This document shows positions 28,637-36,740 of a stretch of 64,000 nucleotides of DNA, piece by piece. Each line of letters opens with the position of its first letter. Positions within the stretch are counted from its first letter, which is position 1. The position numbers were made by a program, and so were the translations under genes. Location of the stretch: assembly GCF_009496535.1 (NCBI RefSeq), contig NZ_WIDL01000008.1, positions 62,001 to 126,000 of the forward strand. The letters are read 5' to 3'. Origin of the DNA: Stenotrophomonas sp. MYb238. GTDB taxonomy: Bacteria; Pseudomonadota; Gammaproteobacteria; Xanthomonadales; Xanthomonadaceae. The notes below the pieces were generated by a model that made no database searches, was not told the origin of the DNA, and saw only the letters and a program-made list of their open reading frames with translations.

Positions 28637-29046
28637 GCCCCATGCCTCACGACCCAGGTGGTGGCGACCGCCGTCGCCATGAATACCAGCACCGCCGCCA
28701 GCGAGCGCGGCGACAACCGCCCCAGTCCGCACACGCCATGGCCGCTGGTGCAGCCATTGCCCATGCGCGTGCCGAAGCCGACCAGCAACCCGGCGGCCAC
28801 CAGCAGGGCCGGCGGAAAGCCCTGCCGCGGCGCATACGCGCCCGGCACCCACCACAGCCACGCCGCGCCGGCCACGACCAGACCCAGCAGGAACGCCGCC
28901 CGCCACGCCACTTCGCTGCGCTGCGGCAGCAGTACGCCGCCGACGATGCCGCTGATGCCGGCGATGCGTCCGTTCAACCACAGCAGCAGCGTCGCCGCCA
29001 GGCCGATCAGCACGCCGCCGGCCAGGGCGGCGGGCCAGGCACTCAT
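28633..29046 (-). CDS. YeeE/YedE family half-transporter, first subunit
   Basis: 137 residues, with four TM helices. Motif [32 protein letters not shown] contains the conserved Cys pair of the YeeE/YedE fold; [12 protein letters not shown] lies in the N-terminal part. Together with its partner it would make one complete channel. Its start overlaps the stop of the persulfide-dioxygenase-like gene (ATGA), so all three are coupled. Confidence 0.92.
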   Translation of the reverse strand: MSAWPAALAGGVLIGLAATLLLWLNGRIAGISGIVGGVLLPQRSEVAWRAAFLLGLVVAGAAWLWWVPGAYAPRQGFPPALLVAAGLLVGFGTRMGNGCTSGHGVCGLGRLSPRSLAAVLVFMATAVATTWVVRHGA

Positions 29047-29933
29047 CGCGCGCCGCCCAGCTGGTCAAGCGGCAGGCGGAAGTAGCGGATGCCGTTGGCG
29101 TCCGGTTCCGGCAGGCGCCCGCCGCGAATGTTGACCTGCAGCGCCGGCAGGATCAGCCGCGGCACCGGCAGCGTCGCGTCGCGCTGCACGCGCTTGTGCA
29201 CGAACGCCGCCTCGTCGACGCCGTCCATCAGGTGCGGGTTGTTTTCCTTCTGCTCGTCGATGCGGGTCTGCGGCAATGCGTCGCGGCGGTCGCCGGGATA
29301 GTCGTGGCACAGGAACAGGCGCGTGTCCTCCGGCAGCGCGAGGATCTTCTGGATGGAGGCATACAGCCGGTGCGCGTCGCCGCCGGGGAAGTCGGTGCGC
29401 GCGGTACCGGTATCGGTGGCGAACAAGGTGTCGCCGATGAAGGCGGCATCGCCGATCACGTAGGTCAGGCTGTCGTCGGTATGGCCGGGCGTGGCGATCA
29501 CCCGCGCGTCCAGCGTGCCGATGCGGAAGCGGTCGCCATCGACGAACAGGCGGTCGAACTGGCGGCCGTCGGCGACGAACTCCTCGCCCAGCCCGAACAG
29601 CGCCTTGAAGCGCTCCTGCACCTGGACGATGCCGCGCCCGATCGCCACCGGCGCATGCAGGATGTCGGCCAGGTAGCCGGCGGCGCTGAGATGATCGGCG
29701 TGCGCATGGGTTTCCAGGATCCACTCCACCCTCAGCTGGCGTTCGCGCACGAAGGCCAGCAGCGCGTCGGCCGAGGCGGTGCCGATGCGCGCGCCGGCCG
29801 GCTCGTAGTCCAGCACCGGGTCGATGATCGCCGCCGAACCCGCCAGTTCGTCGTACACGACATAGCTGAAGGTTCCGGTGTCCTTGTCGAAGAAGGCTTC
29901 GACCCGGGGGGAAGACTGTGGAATCCGGTGCAT
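29043..29933 (-). CDS. Metallo-beta-lactamase-fold persulfide dioxygenase-like protein (BigR operon Blh type)
   Basis: 296 residues. Metal motif [15 protein letters not shown], a third His in [15 protein letters not shown] and the Asp in [23 protein letters not shown] match ETHE1/Blh-like persulfide dioxygenases, which oxidise glutathione persulfide to sulfite. Unlike Xylella/Xanthomonas Blh there is no fused rhodanese domain; the C terminus is a short MBL-associated extension. An ATG at 29933 is preferred to the GTG at 29942 because its spacing from GGGCGG is better. Transcribed divergently from the BigR-like gene, with the operator between them. Confidence 0.88.
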   Translation of the reverse strand: MHRIPQSSPRVEAFFDKDTGTFSYVVYDELAGSAAIIDPVLDYEPAGARIGTASADALLAFVRERQLRVEWILETHAHADHLSAAGYLADILHAPVAIGRGIVQVQERFKALFGLGEEFVADGRQFDRLFVDGDRFRIGTLDARVIATPGHTDDSLTYVIGDAAFIGDTLFATDTGTARTDFPGGDAHRLYASIQKILALPEDTRLFLCHDYPGDRRDALPQTRIDEQKENNPHLMDGVDEAAFVHKRVQRDATLPVPRLILPALQVNIRGGRLPEPDANGIRYFRLPLDQLGGAR

Positions 29934-29952
29934 GGGAATCACCGCCCTGTAA

Positions 29953-29968
29953 TTTAGAATTTTCTAAA
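29953..29968. promoter_or_regulatory. BigR-type operator palindrome
   Basis: TTTAGAA-TT-TTCTAAA, a perfect 7-bp inverted repeat in the divergent promoter of the ArsR-type regulator and the hydrolase operon, in a strongly AT-rich patch. Expected to be bound by the adjoining regulator and to block both promoters. Confidence 0.82.
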
Positions 29969-30014
29969 CTAAACTCTCCCCGTGCAAACCACAAGTCTCC
30001 GCCCGGCACCGACC

Positions 30015-30347
30015 ATGAACACGTCCGACCTGGACATCGCGCAGATGCAGGCCCATGCCGAACAGGCCGCGCAGCTGCTCAAGGCCATCGCTCACCCGGC
30101 GCGGCTGCGCGTGCTCTGCCGGCTGGTGGAAGGCGAGGCGTCGGTGGGCGAACTGCAGGCCGGCGTCGGGCTGTCGATGTCGGCGCTGTCGCAGCACCTG
30201 GCGGTGATGCGCGAGACCGGGCTGGTGACCACGCGGCGCGAGGCGCAGACCATTTTCTACGCGCTCGCCGACAGCCCCGCGCTAGGCGTGATTCAGGCGC
30301 TGCACGAGGCCTACTGCGGCAAACGCAAGCGCGGGCGCGCGGCGTAG
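30015..30347 (+). CDS. bigR: ArsR-family persulfide sensor, BigR/SqrR-like
   Basis: 110 residues, winged helix (KAIAHPARLRVLCRLVEGEASVGELQAGVGLSMSALSQHLAVMRETGLVTTRREAQTIFYAL). Two cysteines, C35 and C101, are 66 residues apart, the same spacing as the Cys42/Cys108 pair that forms the sulfur-responsive disulfide in Xylella BigR. It should repress the divergent operon and leave DNA on oxidation by persulfide. A GTG 11 codons upstream (29982) is an alternative start; neither has a clear ribosome site. Confidence 0.88.
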   Translation: MNTSDLDIAQMQAHAEQAAQLLKAIAHPARLRVLCRLVEGEASVGELQAGVGLSMSALSQHLAVMRETGLVTTRREAQTIFYALADSPALGVIQALHEAYCGKRKRGRAA

Positions 30348-30362
30348 ACGGGAAAACCGCCG

Positions 30363-33300
30363 CTACGGCGATGGCGCCTGCGCTACCGCGCGCGCGGCCA
30401 ACAGCCGGTCCATGATCGACTTCAGCGCCAGGGGGCGCACCGGCTTGTGCAGCAGGGTCAGGCCCTGCTCCAGCACTTCCCGGCGCGTGGCCAGGCTGTC
30501 GTCGGCGCTGAGGATCAGGGTCGGCCGCGGGCCGAAACGTTCGCCCAGCCGCGCCTGCAGCGCGGTGCCGGTGTCGCCGTCGTCCAGGTTGTAGTCGAAC
30601 AGCCACAGCGCCGCCGGCGCGGCCTGCATCGCAGCGACCGCGTCCGCCTCGGCCGACGCCTCGGCGACGGCGTAGCCCCAGCCGCGCAGCAGCGCCGCCA
30701 GGCCGGCCAGTGCCGCCGGATCGTTGTCCACGACCAGCACGCCAATCGCCTCCCGTGCCTCGGCCGTCCTGCCCTTCACCGGCGCCGCCGGGGCCGCCGC
30801 GGGCAGCGCCGGCGTCGAAACCACGCCCACCGCCACCGAGAACACGGTGCCGCGCCCCGGTTCGCTGCGCAGCCGCAACGGCGCGTCCAGCAGGCCGGCG
30901 ATGCGGTCGGCGATCGCCAGGCCCAGGCCCAGTCCCTGCCCGCCGCTGTCCTCGCCGCGCCGGAACTCCTCGAAGATGCGCCGCTGCTCGCCCTTGGCGA
31001 TGCCCGGCCCGGTGTCGTGCACCTCGATGCGCAACCGCCCGCCGTCGCGGCGTACGCCCAGCAGCACGCCGCCGCGCGCGGTGTAGCGCACCGCATTGGC
31101 CAGGAAGTTCTGCAGCACGCGCCGCAGCAGCTGCGGGTCGCTGTCCACCCAGGCGCGGGTCGGCACGTAGCGGAAGGCAAGCCCGCGCGCCGCGGCCAGC
31201 GCACGGAATTCCGACGCGAGCGGGTCGAGCACTTCGGCCAGCGGCATGGCGCGTGGCTGCGGCACCAGCCCGCCGGCTTCCAGCCGCGACATGTCGAACA
31301 GGCCGGTCAGCAGCTGCGTGGTCGAATCCAGCGCGCCGTGGATCTGCGCCACCGCCTGCCGCTGCGCCGGCGCCTCCACCTGCTGGGCCAGGGTGTCGGT
31401 GAACAGGTGCGCGGCGTGCAGCGGCTGCAGCAGGTCGTGGCCGATGGCCGCCAGGAAACGGCTCTTGGCGTCGTTGGCGCGCTCGGCCTCGCGCTTTGCC
31501 GACTCCAGCAGCGCGGTGCGCTCGCCCACGCGCTGCTCCAGCGTCTCGTTGCTGCGCATCAGCTCCTGCTCGGTGCGGCGGAACTCGGTGACGTCGGTGA
31601 AGGTGGCGACGAAGCCGCCGCCGGGCATCGGGTTGCCGCGGATCTCGACGATGCGGCCGTCCGGGAATACGCGCTCGGTCAGGTGCGCGGTGCCGGCGCG
31701 CATGAACGCCAGGCGCCGGTCCACCGCGCGCTCGCCGCTGCCGCGCTGGGGCATCGCCTGCAGCGCCCAGCGGGTCAGGTCCACGATCGGCCGGCCGACC
31801 TGTAGCAACTCGTCGGGAAAACCGAACAACTGCGCATAGGGGCGGTTCCACGCCACCAGCCGCTGCTCGCGGTCGATCACGCTGATGCCCTGGCTCATGT
31901 TCTGCAGCGCGGCCTGCAGCACCTGCTGGTTGAAGCGCAGGTCCAGCGCGGCCTCGCTGACGATGGCCGCGACCGTGGCCAGTTCGCCGCTCTGGCGGCG
32001 CGCGGCGTCCAGCAGCAGCCGCGCCGAGGCGGCGCCGAGCACCGCGGACAGCTCGCGCTCGACGCTGGCCTCGATCGCCGCCGGCACCGGTCCCTGCCGC
32101 GGCGCATCGGCGAGCAGGCGCTGCACCTTCTCCCAGGGCAGGAAGCGGCGGCCGGCGTCGCGCAGCGCGTCGGCATCGAGATTGCGGCGGGTACGGTCGG
32201 GCGTATCGCGCCGCCAGACCATCGCCAGCAGGGTCACCGCCGTGCCGACGAACAGGCTGGCGCCGACCGCGCGCCCCAGCGGGCTCCAGCCGGTCAGGCC
32301 GAACAGCGCCTGCGGCGCCAGCCAGCGCCAGCCCAGCGGTCCCTCGGCCAGCCAGGCCGGCACCCGGCCGCCGCTTTCCAGCAGCGTCGGCAGCAGCAGC
32401 ACCCAGGCCCAGGTGGCGAAACCGGCCAGCACCCCGGCGATGGCCGCGCGCGGTGGCGTCTGCGGCCGCCAGATCGCGAAGCCCAGTACCGGCACCAGCG
32501 TGGCCATCGCCGAGAACGAGATCGCGCCGATGTCGGCCAGCACGTTGCCGCCGCCGATCGAACGGCTGTACGCCCAGGCCAGCAGCATGATCGCGCAGAT
32601 GCCGGCGCGGCGCAGCCACACCAGCTCGCGGCGGTGGTCGCCGCCGGCGCGCGCCCAGGTGCTGCGCAGCAGGCCCGGCGCGAACCAGTGGTTGCCGATC
32701 ATCAGGCTCAGGGTCAGGGTGCTGACCACCACCATGCCGGTGGCCGCGCTCAGCCCGCCGAGGAAGGCGAACAGCGCCACCCCGGTATGCCCGGCCGAGA
32801 ACGGCAGCGCCAGCGTGTACATGTCGCTGGGCACGCTGTTGCCCAGCAGCGCGCTGCCGGCGCGCGCCAGCGGCAGGATCGGCAGCGCGATCAGTAGCAG
32901 GTACAGCGGAAACAGCCAGCGCGAGGTGCGGATGTCGGCCGGGTCGCGGCACTCGACCACGCCGACGTGGAACTGGTGCGGCAGCAGGAACATCGCCAGC
33001 GCGCCGAGCAGCACCAGCGGCACGAAGCCGCCGGCCGGCGCCTCCGCCGCGGGCGCGGGCGGCGGCATCGCCACCCCGTCCAGCCCGAACCAGACGAAGG
33101 CGCCCAGCGCCAGCATCGCACCAAGCTTGAACAGCGATTCGGCGGCCATCGCCAGCACCAGCCCGCGGTTGTGCTCGGACACGTCGGCGCGGCGCGCGCC
33201 GAACAGCATCGCGAACAGCGCCATCGCCAGCGCTACGTACAGCGCACTGTCGCGCCACGGCGCCGCGTCCTGCGCCGCCTCGGCCGAACGCTGCGTGAGC

Positions 33301-33728
33301 ATGCCGAAGCTCATCGCCACCGCCTTGAGCTGCAGCGCGATGTAGGGGATCAGCCCGAGCGCGGCGATCAGCGTCACCGTCGCCGCCAGCCAGGCGTCGC
33401 GCCCCAGCCGCGCGGCGATCAGGTCGGCCAGCGAGGTGGCGTTGGTCTCGCGCGCCAGCCGCACCAGCCGCACCATCATGCCGATGGCCAGCGCATAGAA
33501 CAGGATCGCGCCGACGAAGGTCGGCGGCAGCGGCCAGCCGTAGCGCGCGGCCTGGGTCACCGTGCCGTAGAACGTCCACGAAGTGCAGTGCACCGCCAGC
33601 GACAGCGCATAGACATGGCGCCAGTGACGCGCGAACACCGCCGGCCGGCGCTCGCCGTACAGCGCGACGCCGAACATCAGCACCAGCCAGGCCACCCCGG
33701 CCAGTGCCACCGTCACCAGACTCAGCAT
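30363..33728 (-). CDS. SSS-PAS hybrid sensor histidine kinase, CrbS/MxtR-like
   Basis: 1121 residues. Residues 1 to about 480 form a sodium/solute-symporter-like module (WTFYGTVTQAARYGWPLPPTFVGAILFYALAIGM; LLPHQFHVGVVECRDPADIRTSRWLFPLYLLLIALPILPLARAG), then PAS (ISVIDREQRLVAWNRPYAQLFGFP), a HisKA domain with H-box FLAAIGHDLLQPLHAAHLFTD, HATPase (NFLANAVRYTARGG; DTGPGIAKGE; GGQGLGLGLAIAD) and a C-terminal receiver (LFDYNLDDGDTGTALQ, HKPVRPLALKSIM). This is the layout of CrbS/MxtR kinases, which sense solute flux or metabolites through the transporter domain. The likely partner is the NarL-type regulator at 27535-28203. Confidence 0.92.
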   Translation of the reverse strand: MLSLVTVALAGVAWLVLMFGVALYGERRPAVFARHWRHVYALSLAVHCTSWTFYGTVTQAARYGWPLPPTFVGAILFYALAIGMMVRLVRLARETNATSLADLIAARLGRDAWLAATVTLIAALGLIPYIALQLKAVAMSFGMLTQRSAEAAQDAAPWRDSALYVALAMALFAMLFGARRADVSEHNRGLVLAMAAESLFKLGAMLALGAFVWFGLDGVAMPPPAPAAEAPAGGFVPLVLLGALAMFLLPHQFHVGVVECRDPADIRTSRWLFPLYLLLIALPILPLARAGSALLGNSVPSDMYTLALPFSAGHTGVALFAFLGGLSAATGMVVVSTLTLSLMIGNHWFAPGLLRSTWARAGGDHRRELVWLRRAGICAIMLLAWAYSRSIGGGNVLADIGAISFSAMATLVPVLGFAIWRPQTPPRAAIAGVLAGFATWAWVLLLPTLLESGGRVPAWLAEGPLGWRWLAPQALFGLTGWSPLGRAVGASLFVGTAVTLLAMVWRRDTPDRTRRNLDADALRDAGRRFLPWEKVQRLLADAPRQGPVPAAIEASVERELSAVLGAASARLLLDAARRQSGELATVAAIVSEAALDLRFNQQVLQAALQNMSQGISVIDREQRLVAWNRPYAQLFGFPDELLQVGRPIVDLTRWALQAMPQRGSGERAVDRRLAFMRAGTAHLTERVFPDGRIVEIRGNPMPGGGFVATFTDVTEFRRTEQELMRSNETLEQRVGERTALLESAKREAERANDAKSRFLAAIGHDLLQPLHAAHLFTDTLAQQVEAPAQRQAVAQIHGALDSTTQLLTGLFDMSRLEAGGLVPQPRAMPLAEVLDPLASEFRALAAARGLAFRYVPTRAWVDSDPQLLRRVLQNFLANAVRYTARGGVLLGVRRDGGRLRIEVHDTGPGIAKGEQRRIFEEFRRGEDSGGQGLGLGLAIADRIAGLLDAPLRLRSEPGRGTVFSVAVGVVSTPALPAAAPAAPVKGRTAEAREAIGVLVVDNDPAALAGLAALLRGWGYAVAEASAEADAVAAMQAAPAALWLFDYNLDDGDTGTALQARLGERFGPRPTLILSADDSLATRREVLEQGLTLLHKPVRPLALKSIMDRLLAARAVAQAPSP

Positions 33729-33771
33729 GCGTATGGGTTCCCCGTGTGCATGGCGGGCAGGATACGGCGCG

Positions 33772-34157
33772 CGGCAAGCGCAGCGGAACCACACTGCGCA
33801 CCGGTCCCTGTAGGAGCGGCTTCAGCCGCGATGAAGCATTCCCGATGAACCACCACGCACGCCAAGGCGGCAAGCAAAGAGGAACCGCACAACGCACCCG
33901 CTCCCGTAGGAGCGGCTTCAGCCGCGATGGCGCATTCCCGACGAACCACCACGCACGCCAAGGCAGCAAGCGCAGAGGAACCGCACAACGCACCCGCTCC
34001 CGTAAGAGCGGCTTCAGCCGTGATGGAGCATTCCTGATGAACCACCACACACGCCAAGGCAGCAAGCGCAGCGGAACCACACAGCGCACCAGCCCCCGTA
34101 GGAGCGGCTTCAGCCGCGATAGGGCATTCCCGATGAATCACCACGCACGCCAGCAAA
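33772..34157. repeat. 96-bp tandem array, each unit carrying a REP
   Basis: REP cores start at 33810, 33906, 34002 and 34098, exactly 96 bp apart. Units share GTAGGAGCGGCTTCAGCCGCGA, a GCATTCCCGATGAACCACCACGCACGCC segment and GCAAGCGCAGAGGAACCGCACA. The array starts inside a unit (33772) and the fourth unit breaks off near 34157. One unit has GTAAGAG and a CCGTGA variant. Because 96 is divisible by three, the array encodes spurious 32-residue peptide repeats in open frames. Confidence 0.95.
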
Positions 34158-34187
34158 GCTGTCTCCAGCAATTTCAGAAAAGCCCCT

Positions 34188-34209
34188 TCGCGGCTGAAGC
34201 CGCTCCTAC
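34188..34209 (-). repeat. Inverted REP closing the tandem array
   Basis: TCGCGGCTGAAGCCGCTCCTAC, the reverse complement of the array's REP core, about 90 bp beyond the last direct copy. It could pair with any of the four direct copies. Confidence 0.93.
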
Positions 34210-34280
34210 GGGATCGTGCGAGGACGACGGGAAGGACGTGATCCATGGCAGAACCGCACGAACGGCGGCGCACGCCATGA

Positions 34281-34311
34281 AAAACCCTCCCTGCGGAAGC
34301 AGGGAGGGTTT
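34281..34311 (-). terminator. Rho-independent terminator of the TonB receptor gene
   Basis: Perfect 13-bp stem (AAACCCTCCCTGC / GCAGGGAGGGTTT, loop of 4) followed by TTTT on the minus strand, 27 bp after the receptor stop codon. Confidence 0.92.
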
Positions 34312-34337
34312 GGATCCACGACCGGAGAGCCTGCACC

Positions 34338-36578
34338 TCAGAAGTTGTAGCGCAGCGACACGTACCAGTTGCGCGGCAGGCCGTAGTAGGCGGTCTGGAT
34401 GTTGCCCACGCTGGCGAACTCCTGGCCTTCGGTCTTGTACTGCTTGTCGGTCAGGTTGCGCACGCCGGCGCGCACCTGCCAGGCCAGCTGCGGCGAATCC
34501 CACACGCCGTACACGCCCAGCAGGGTGTAGGCGTCCTGGCTCAGCACGTCGCGGTTGTCCACGCTCAGCCAGGTCTTGCCACGGTAGGAGACATCGCCGC
34601 CGAAGGTCAGCGCGCCGCTGTCGCCCAGCGCGAACACGTGCTGCAGCGCCACCCGCGCGGTCCAGTCCGGCGAGAACGGCACGTGGTCGTGGTTCACGTT
34701 CGGATCGAAGCCCGGGTAGGACGGATCCAGGCGGAAGTCCTCGAACCGGTCGTACCTGGCATCCATCCAGCCGACCTGCGCGCTCAGCGTGGTGGCCTCG
34801 CCCAGCAGCGCGCTGCCTTCCAGCTCGATGCCCTTGATGTTGAGCTTGGCCGCGTTGAGCACCGGGAAGGTGCCCACGTCCTGCGAGACGCGCGCCTGGA
34901 AGTCGCTGTAGTTGCTGTAGAAGGCCGCCGCGCTGCCGCGGAAGCGGTGGTCGGCCGAGCTGCCCTTCAGGCCCAGCTCGTAGGTCCATACGTATTCCGG
35001 ATCGAACTTGGCGTGCTGGGTGTCGTAGACGGTGTTGGCGCGGCCGTTGAAGCCGCCGGACTTGAAGCCGCGGTTGGCCGACACGTAGCCCATCAGGTTG
35101 TCGCCGAATGCCTTCTGCAGGCTGACCGACGGCGTCACCGCGGTCCAAGAGGCATTGGCGGCGAAGGCCACGGTTTCGTTCAGCGCGGAGAACGGCGCGC
35201 CCCAGAAGGTGCTGGTGGAACGGTCGTAGTCCTTCTTGTCCTTGGTCCAGCGCACGCCGGCGGCCACGGTCCAGCTCGGCACGAACTCCCAGTTGAGGTG
35301 GGCGAAGGCGGCATTGGAGGTGGTGGTCAGGTCGTCGTCGATGGTGCGCAGGAACGGCACCTTCGCGCCCAGGAACGAGAACAGGTCGTCGGCGTAGGCC
35401 TCCTGGTACGACGGCACGTTCTCCTTCATGTAGTACGCGCCGAAGGTGGCGTGCAGGTTGGAGCCGTTGTCGTAGTGCAGCTGGAATTCCTGGCTGGTCT
35501 GGTCCTGGTCCAGCGCCACCAGCACGTCACCCAGCTCGTATTGGGAAGCGTCGATGTCGATGTACGACTCGGTCTTCAGCTTGCGGTAGGAAGTGATGCT
35601 CTTCAGCGTCCACTGCCCGTTGATGTCCCAGTCCATCGCCAGCGAGGCGCCGGAGTGCTTCAGGGACTGGCCCTGGCCATCGTCGAAGGACGTGCGCGCG
35701 CGGCGGTTCCATTCGCCGGTCTGGCCGGGCTGCAGCACGATCACGCCCGCCGGGGCAAGGCTGGTCTGGCGCAGGGCGGCCATCGGCCGGCCCATGGTCA
35801 GCGCGGCGTCCTGCTTGGTGGTGTCCACGCTCAGGGTGGCGCGGAAGTTGTCGGTCGGGTTCAGCGCCAGCTTGAAACGCAGCGCCTCGGTGTCGTCGTC
35901 GTTGTAGCGCCTGCCGGTGTCGGCGTCCTTCACGTAGCCATCGTTGGTGATCTTGGCGCCGGCGATGCTGGCCGCGACGGTGTCGCTGAGCTTGCCGGAC
36001 ACGTAGAAGCGGCCTTCCAGGCGGCCGTAGTCGCCGGCGGTGACTTCCACCGCGCCGCCCTCGTTGTCGAACGGGTTCTTGGTGGTCAGCTTGATCGCGC
36101 CGCCGGTGGAGTTCTTGCCGTACAGCGTGCCCTGCGGGCCGCGCAGCACTTCCAGCTGCTGGATGTCGAACAGCGAGAACAGCGCGCCGTTGATGCGCGA
36201 GTAGTAGACGTCGTCCACGTACATGCCCACGCCCGGGTCGAAGGTCTGCAGCGCGTCCGGCTGGCCGATGCCGCGGATGAACACGTTGACGCTGTTGGCC
36301 GAGCCGCGGCCCTGGGCGATGTTCATGTTCGGCACCGCGCCCTGCAGGCCTTCCACGGTGGACGCCTGCAGATCCCGGATCTGTTCCTCGCCGAAGGCCG
36401 ACACCGCCACCGGCACGTCCTGGATGGACTCGGTGCGGCGGCGCGCGGTCACGGTGACTTCATCCAGCTGGGTGGCCTGCGGCTGGCCGGCCGGCTGCGG
36501 CTGTTCCTGGGCCTGCACGAACGCGGCCGGTGCCAGCAACGCACAGCCCACGGCCATGCTCAGATACTTGCGCTTCAT
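34338..36578 (-). CDS. TonB-dependent receptor of the 3-hydroxybutyrate region
   Basis: 746 residues. Signal peptide (MKRKYLSMAVGCALLAPAAFVQA), TonB-box region (TQLDEVTVTARRRTESIQDVPVAVSAF), plug (VFIRGIGQPDALQTFDPGVGMYVDDVYYSRINGALFSLFDIQQLEVLRGPQGTLYGKNSTGGAIKLTTKNP) and barrel ending ALRYNF-like (WYVSLRYNF). The plug is of the type common in carbohydrate/other-nutrient receptors of Xanthomonadales and sphingomonads, not of classical siderophore receptors. AGGGAGACC precedes the ATG. It is divergent from the GntP-family permease and shares a regulatory motif with the 3-hydroxybutyrate genes, so I infer it imports 3-hydroxybutyrate oligomers or a related compound. Confidence 0.9.
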   Translation of the reverse strand: MKRKYLSMAVGCALLAPAAFVQAQEQPQPAGQPQATQLDEVTVTARRRTESIQDVPVAVSAFGEEQIRDLQASTVEGLQGAVPNMNIAQGRGSANSVNVFIRGIGQPDALQTFDPGVGMYVDDVYYSRINGALFSLFDIQQLEVLRGPQGTLYGKNSTGGAIKLTTKNPFDNEGGAVEVTAGDYGRLEGRFYVSGKLSDTVAASIAGAKITNDGYVKDADTGRRYNDDDTEALRFKLALNPTDNFRATLSVDTTKQDAALTMGRPMAALRQTSLAPAGVIVLQPGQTGEWNRRARTSFDDGQGQSLKHSGASLAMDWDINGQWTLKSITSYRKLKTESYIDIDASQYELGDVLVALDQDQTSQEFQLHYDNGSNLHATFGAYYMKENVPSYQEAYADDLFSFLGAKVPFLRTIDDDLTTTSNAAFAHLNWEFVPSWTVAAGVRWTKDKKDYDRSTSTFWGAPFSALNETVAFAANASWTAVTPSVSLQKAFGDNLMGYVSANRGFKSGGFNGRANTVYDTQHAKFDPEYVWTYELGLKGSSADHRFRGSAAAFYSNYSDFQARVSQDVGTFPVLNAAKLNIKGIELEGSALLGEATTLSAQVGWMDARYDRFEDFRLDPSYPGFDPNVNHDHVPFSPDWTARVALQHVFALGDSGALTFGGDVSYRGKTWLSVDNRDVLSQDAYTLLGVYGVWDSPQLAWQVRAGVRNLTDKQYKTEGQEFASVGNIQTAYYGLPRNWYVSLRYNF

Positions 36579-36662
36579 TGGTCTCCCTCCTCCCGGGTAT
36601 GACGCGGCGGCACACGGATGCCGCCCATGCTGCGCACGTTAGCCGGGCGCCCGGAGCCGGAG

Positions 36663-36682
36663 CATCGTCCGTTCGTACAGTG
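36663..36682 (+). promoter_or_regulatory. Shared operator motif in the receptor/permease promoter
   Basis: CATCGTCCGTTCGTACAGTG, 15 of 20 identical to the site at 26467-26486. A -10-like GATACT (36704-36709) starts 41 bp after the motif's first base, the same offset as at bdhA, and the ATG follows at nearly the same distance (59 versus 63 bp from motif end). Confidence 0.6.
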
Positions 36683-36740
36683 GGCCGGCCGGCCGCGGCT
36701 CCCGATACTCGCCGGCATCGTGTCTGGCCGGGAGCCGTGG

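Noticed and set aside
28214-29068. 285-codon frame joining the two YeeE/YedE genes
   Set aside because: It is in the frame of the second subunit only; the first subunit is encoded in another frame with its own start, and the two overlap by ATGA.
30079-34089. 1336-codon minus-strand frame overlapping the hybrid kinase
   Set aside because: It is out of frame with the recognisable SSS-PAS-kinase sequence and its first part only translates the 96-bp REP array.
33772-34157. Possible CRISPR array (regular direct repeats)
   Set aside because: The whole 96-bp unit is repeated, with no unique spacers, and no cas genes are near.
33722-34336. Open frame with 32-residue peptide repeats
   Set aside because: The repeats are the 96-bp DNA tandem array read in frame; the DNA is palindromic REP sequence and no family features are present.
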